From positions 16,677,936 through 16,741,935 of the forward strand of contig NC_079214.1 of assembly GCF_029633865.1 (NCBI RefSeq): 64,000 nucleotides of DNA, written 5' to 3'. The position numbers and the translations under genes were made by a program. Source of the stretch: Lampris incognitus. Taxonomy: Eukaryota > Chordata > Actinopteri > Lampriformes > Lampridae. Shown here in pieces: positions 63,441 to 64,000 of the stretch. Numbering within the stretch: the stretch's first letter is position 1; every line of letters begins with the position of its first letter. A model generated the notes under the pieces. It saw only the letters and a list, made by a program, of their open reading frames with translations. It did no database searches and was not told the DNA's origin.

Positions 63441-64000
63441 GAGTGGCTTACATAGTTTACTTTTGGATGTTGCAGAGTTGGTAATAAGGCAACCCTTTCT
63501 TGCCAACCCAGAGCCAGTCGCGGCGTACCACAATGAAGGAAGTGCGCCCAGCGGGGGCTCTATTAACAACGGGCGCCCCCCTCGCAACCCCGAAGGGAAG
63601 AGGCGATCCCCATGCATCACCTGAACCCGTGGGTTGAGTCCCCTTCGCGTCTCACAAATTTGCGACAAAGCTGGGTTTCTGTTGCAAATTGGTATTGCTG
63701 CCAGTATGAATAGTTTTGATGTGAAATATTTGCAGGCGAGTATTTCGCATTTCATCATTTAGGCTACAGTCACACATGCGCAAATGCAGGTGAACAGACG
63801 AAATTTGTATTTTGTCATGCAGAAATTGAGCAGTACAGGATGTGATGCACACGGAAATCAGTTTGCTGGTTTGTAGTCCGTTTGAGTGGTTGTGGTTGTC
63901 GGTCACACGAGTGGTTGTTGGTTTTGCAATGGGAACATGTACACTGAAGTCCAGAGAAAGATAAGTGTTCTCATTTAATTGTCTCACTTATACATGCTAT
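63441..64000. other. No feature recognised
   Basis: GC-richer at 63500-63640, then AT-rich. No exon with splice support. Confidence 0.35.

Noticed and set aside
63139..63624. 161-codon frame near the right end
   Set aside because: It runs through a dispersed fish repeat and has no splice or domain support. rufy2 exon 8 was not found in it.

Overview
The window is from a vertebrate genome, almost certainly a teleost fish and probably a percomorph. It contains genes split into exons with GT-AG introns. It also has the transposon mix typical of fish: several Tc1-type elements, a DIRS-like fragment, Rex1-, L1- and RTE-type non-LTR elements, a Ty3/gypsy element, hAT and piggyBac remnants, tRNA-derived SINEs and an endogenous retrovirus. 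Nothing prokaryotic is present and no functional tRNA or rRNA gene was seen.

Two genes can be assembled by matching splice sites and intron phases. (1) On the minus strand, 10935 down to 3165, seven exons give a signal peptide and three Ig domains of an interleukin-1-receptor-family protein. The transmembrane and cytoplasmic exons would lie left of base 1. (2) On the plus strand, from 45290 to beyond 62096, seven exons encode a unique N-terminus and the RUN domain of rufy2. The coiled coil and FYVE domain lie beyond the right edge. A decayed duplicate of rufy2 exon 3 sits just upstream of exon 3. Two further short possible first exons on the plus strand (27953-28022 and 32799-32874) are weakly supported.

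Layout: 1-3.1 kb is IL1R-gene intron with a miniature LTR element. 3.1-11 kb is the IL1R-family gene, with a Tc1 element and a DIRS fragment in its introns. 11-14.9 kb is intergenic with SINEs. 14.9-20.6 kb is an endogenous retrovirus with tRNA-Pro-type primer site, broken gag/pro/env remnants, a nested solo LTR and a nested SINE. 20.6-23.4 kb is an L1-type LINE whose ORF1 carries 18 exact-length copies of a 27-bp unit. 23.8-24.8 kb is a Rex1-like LINE. 25-28 kb is unassigned. 28.7-31.1 kb is two abutting Tc1-type transposons, the second a 1.2-kb palindrome. 33.3-34.5 kb holds two SINEs. 34.6-40.6 kb is a degenerate hAT copy interrupted by RTE-derived sequence, with a near-intact gypsy element beside it. 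41.9-44.3 kb is a ZBED5-like hAT copy. 44.7-64 kb is the rufy2 promoter and gene, whose introns hold a second palindromic Tc1 copy, piggyBac and RTE remnants, and microsatellites.

The two host genes have no evident functional link here. Most of the window's information is transposon history: nesting order, target duplications and breaks.
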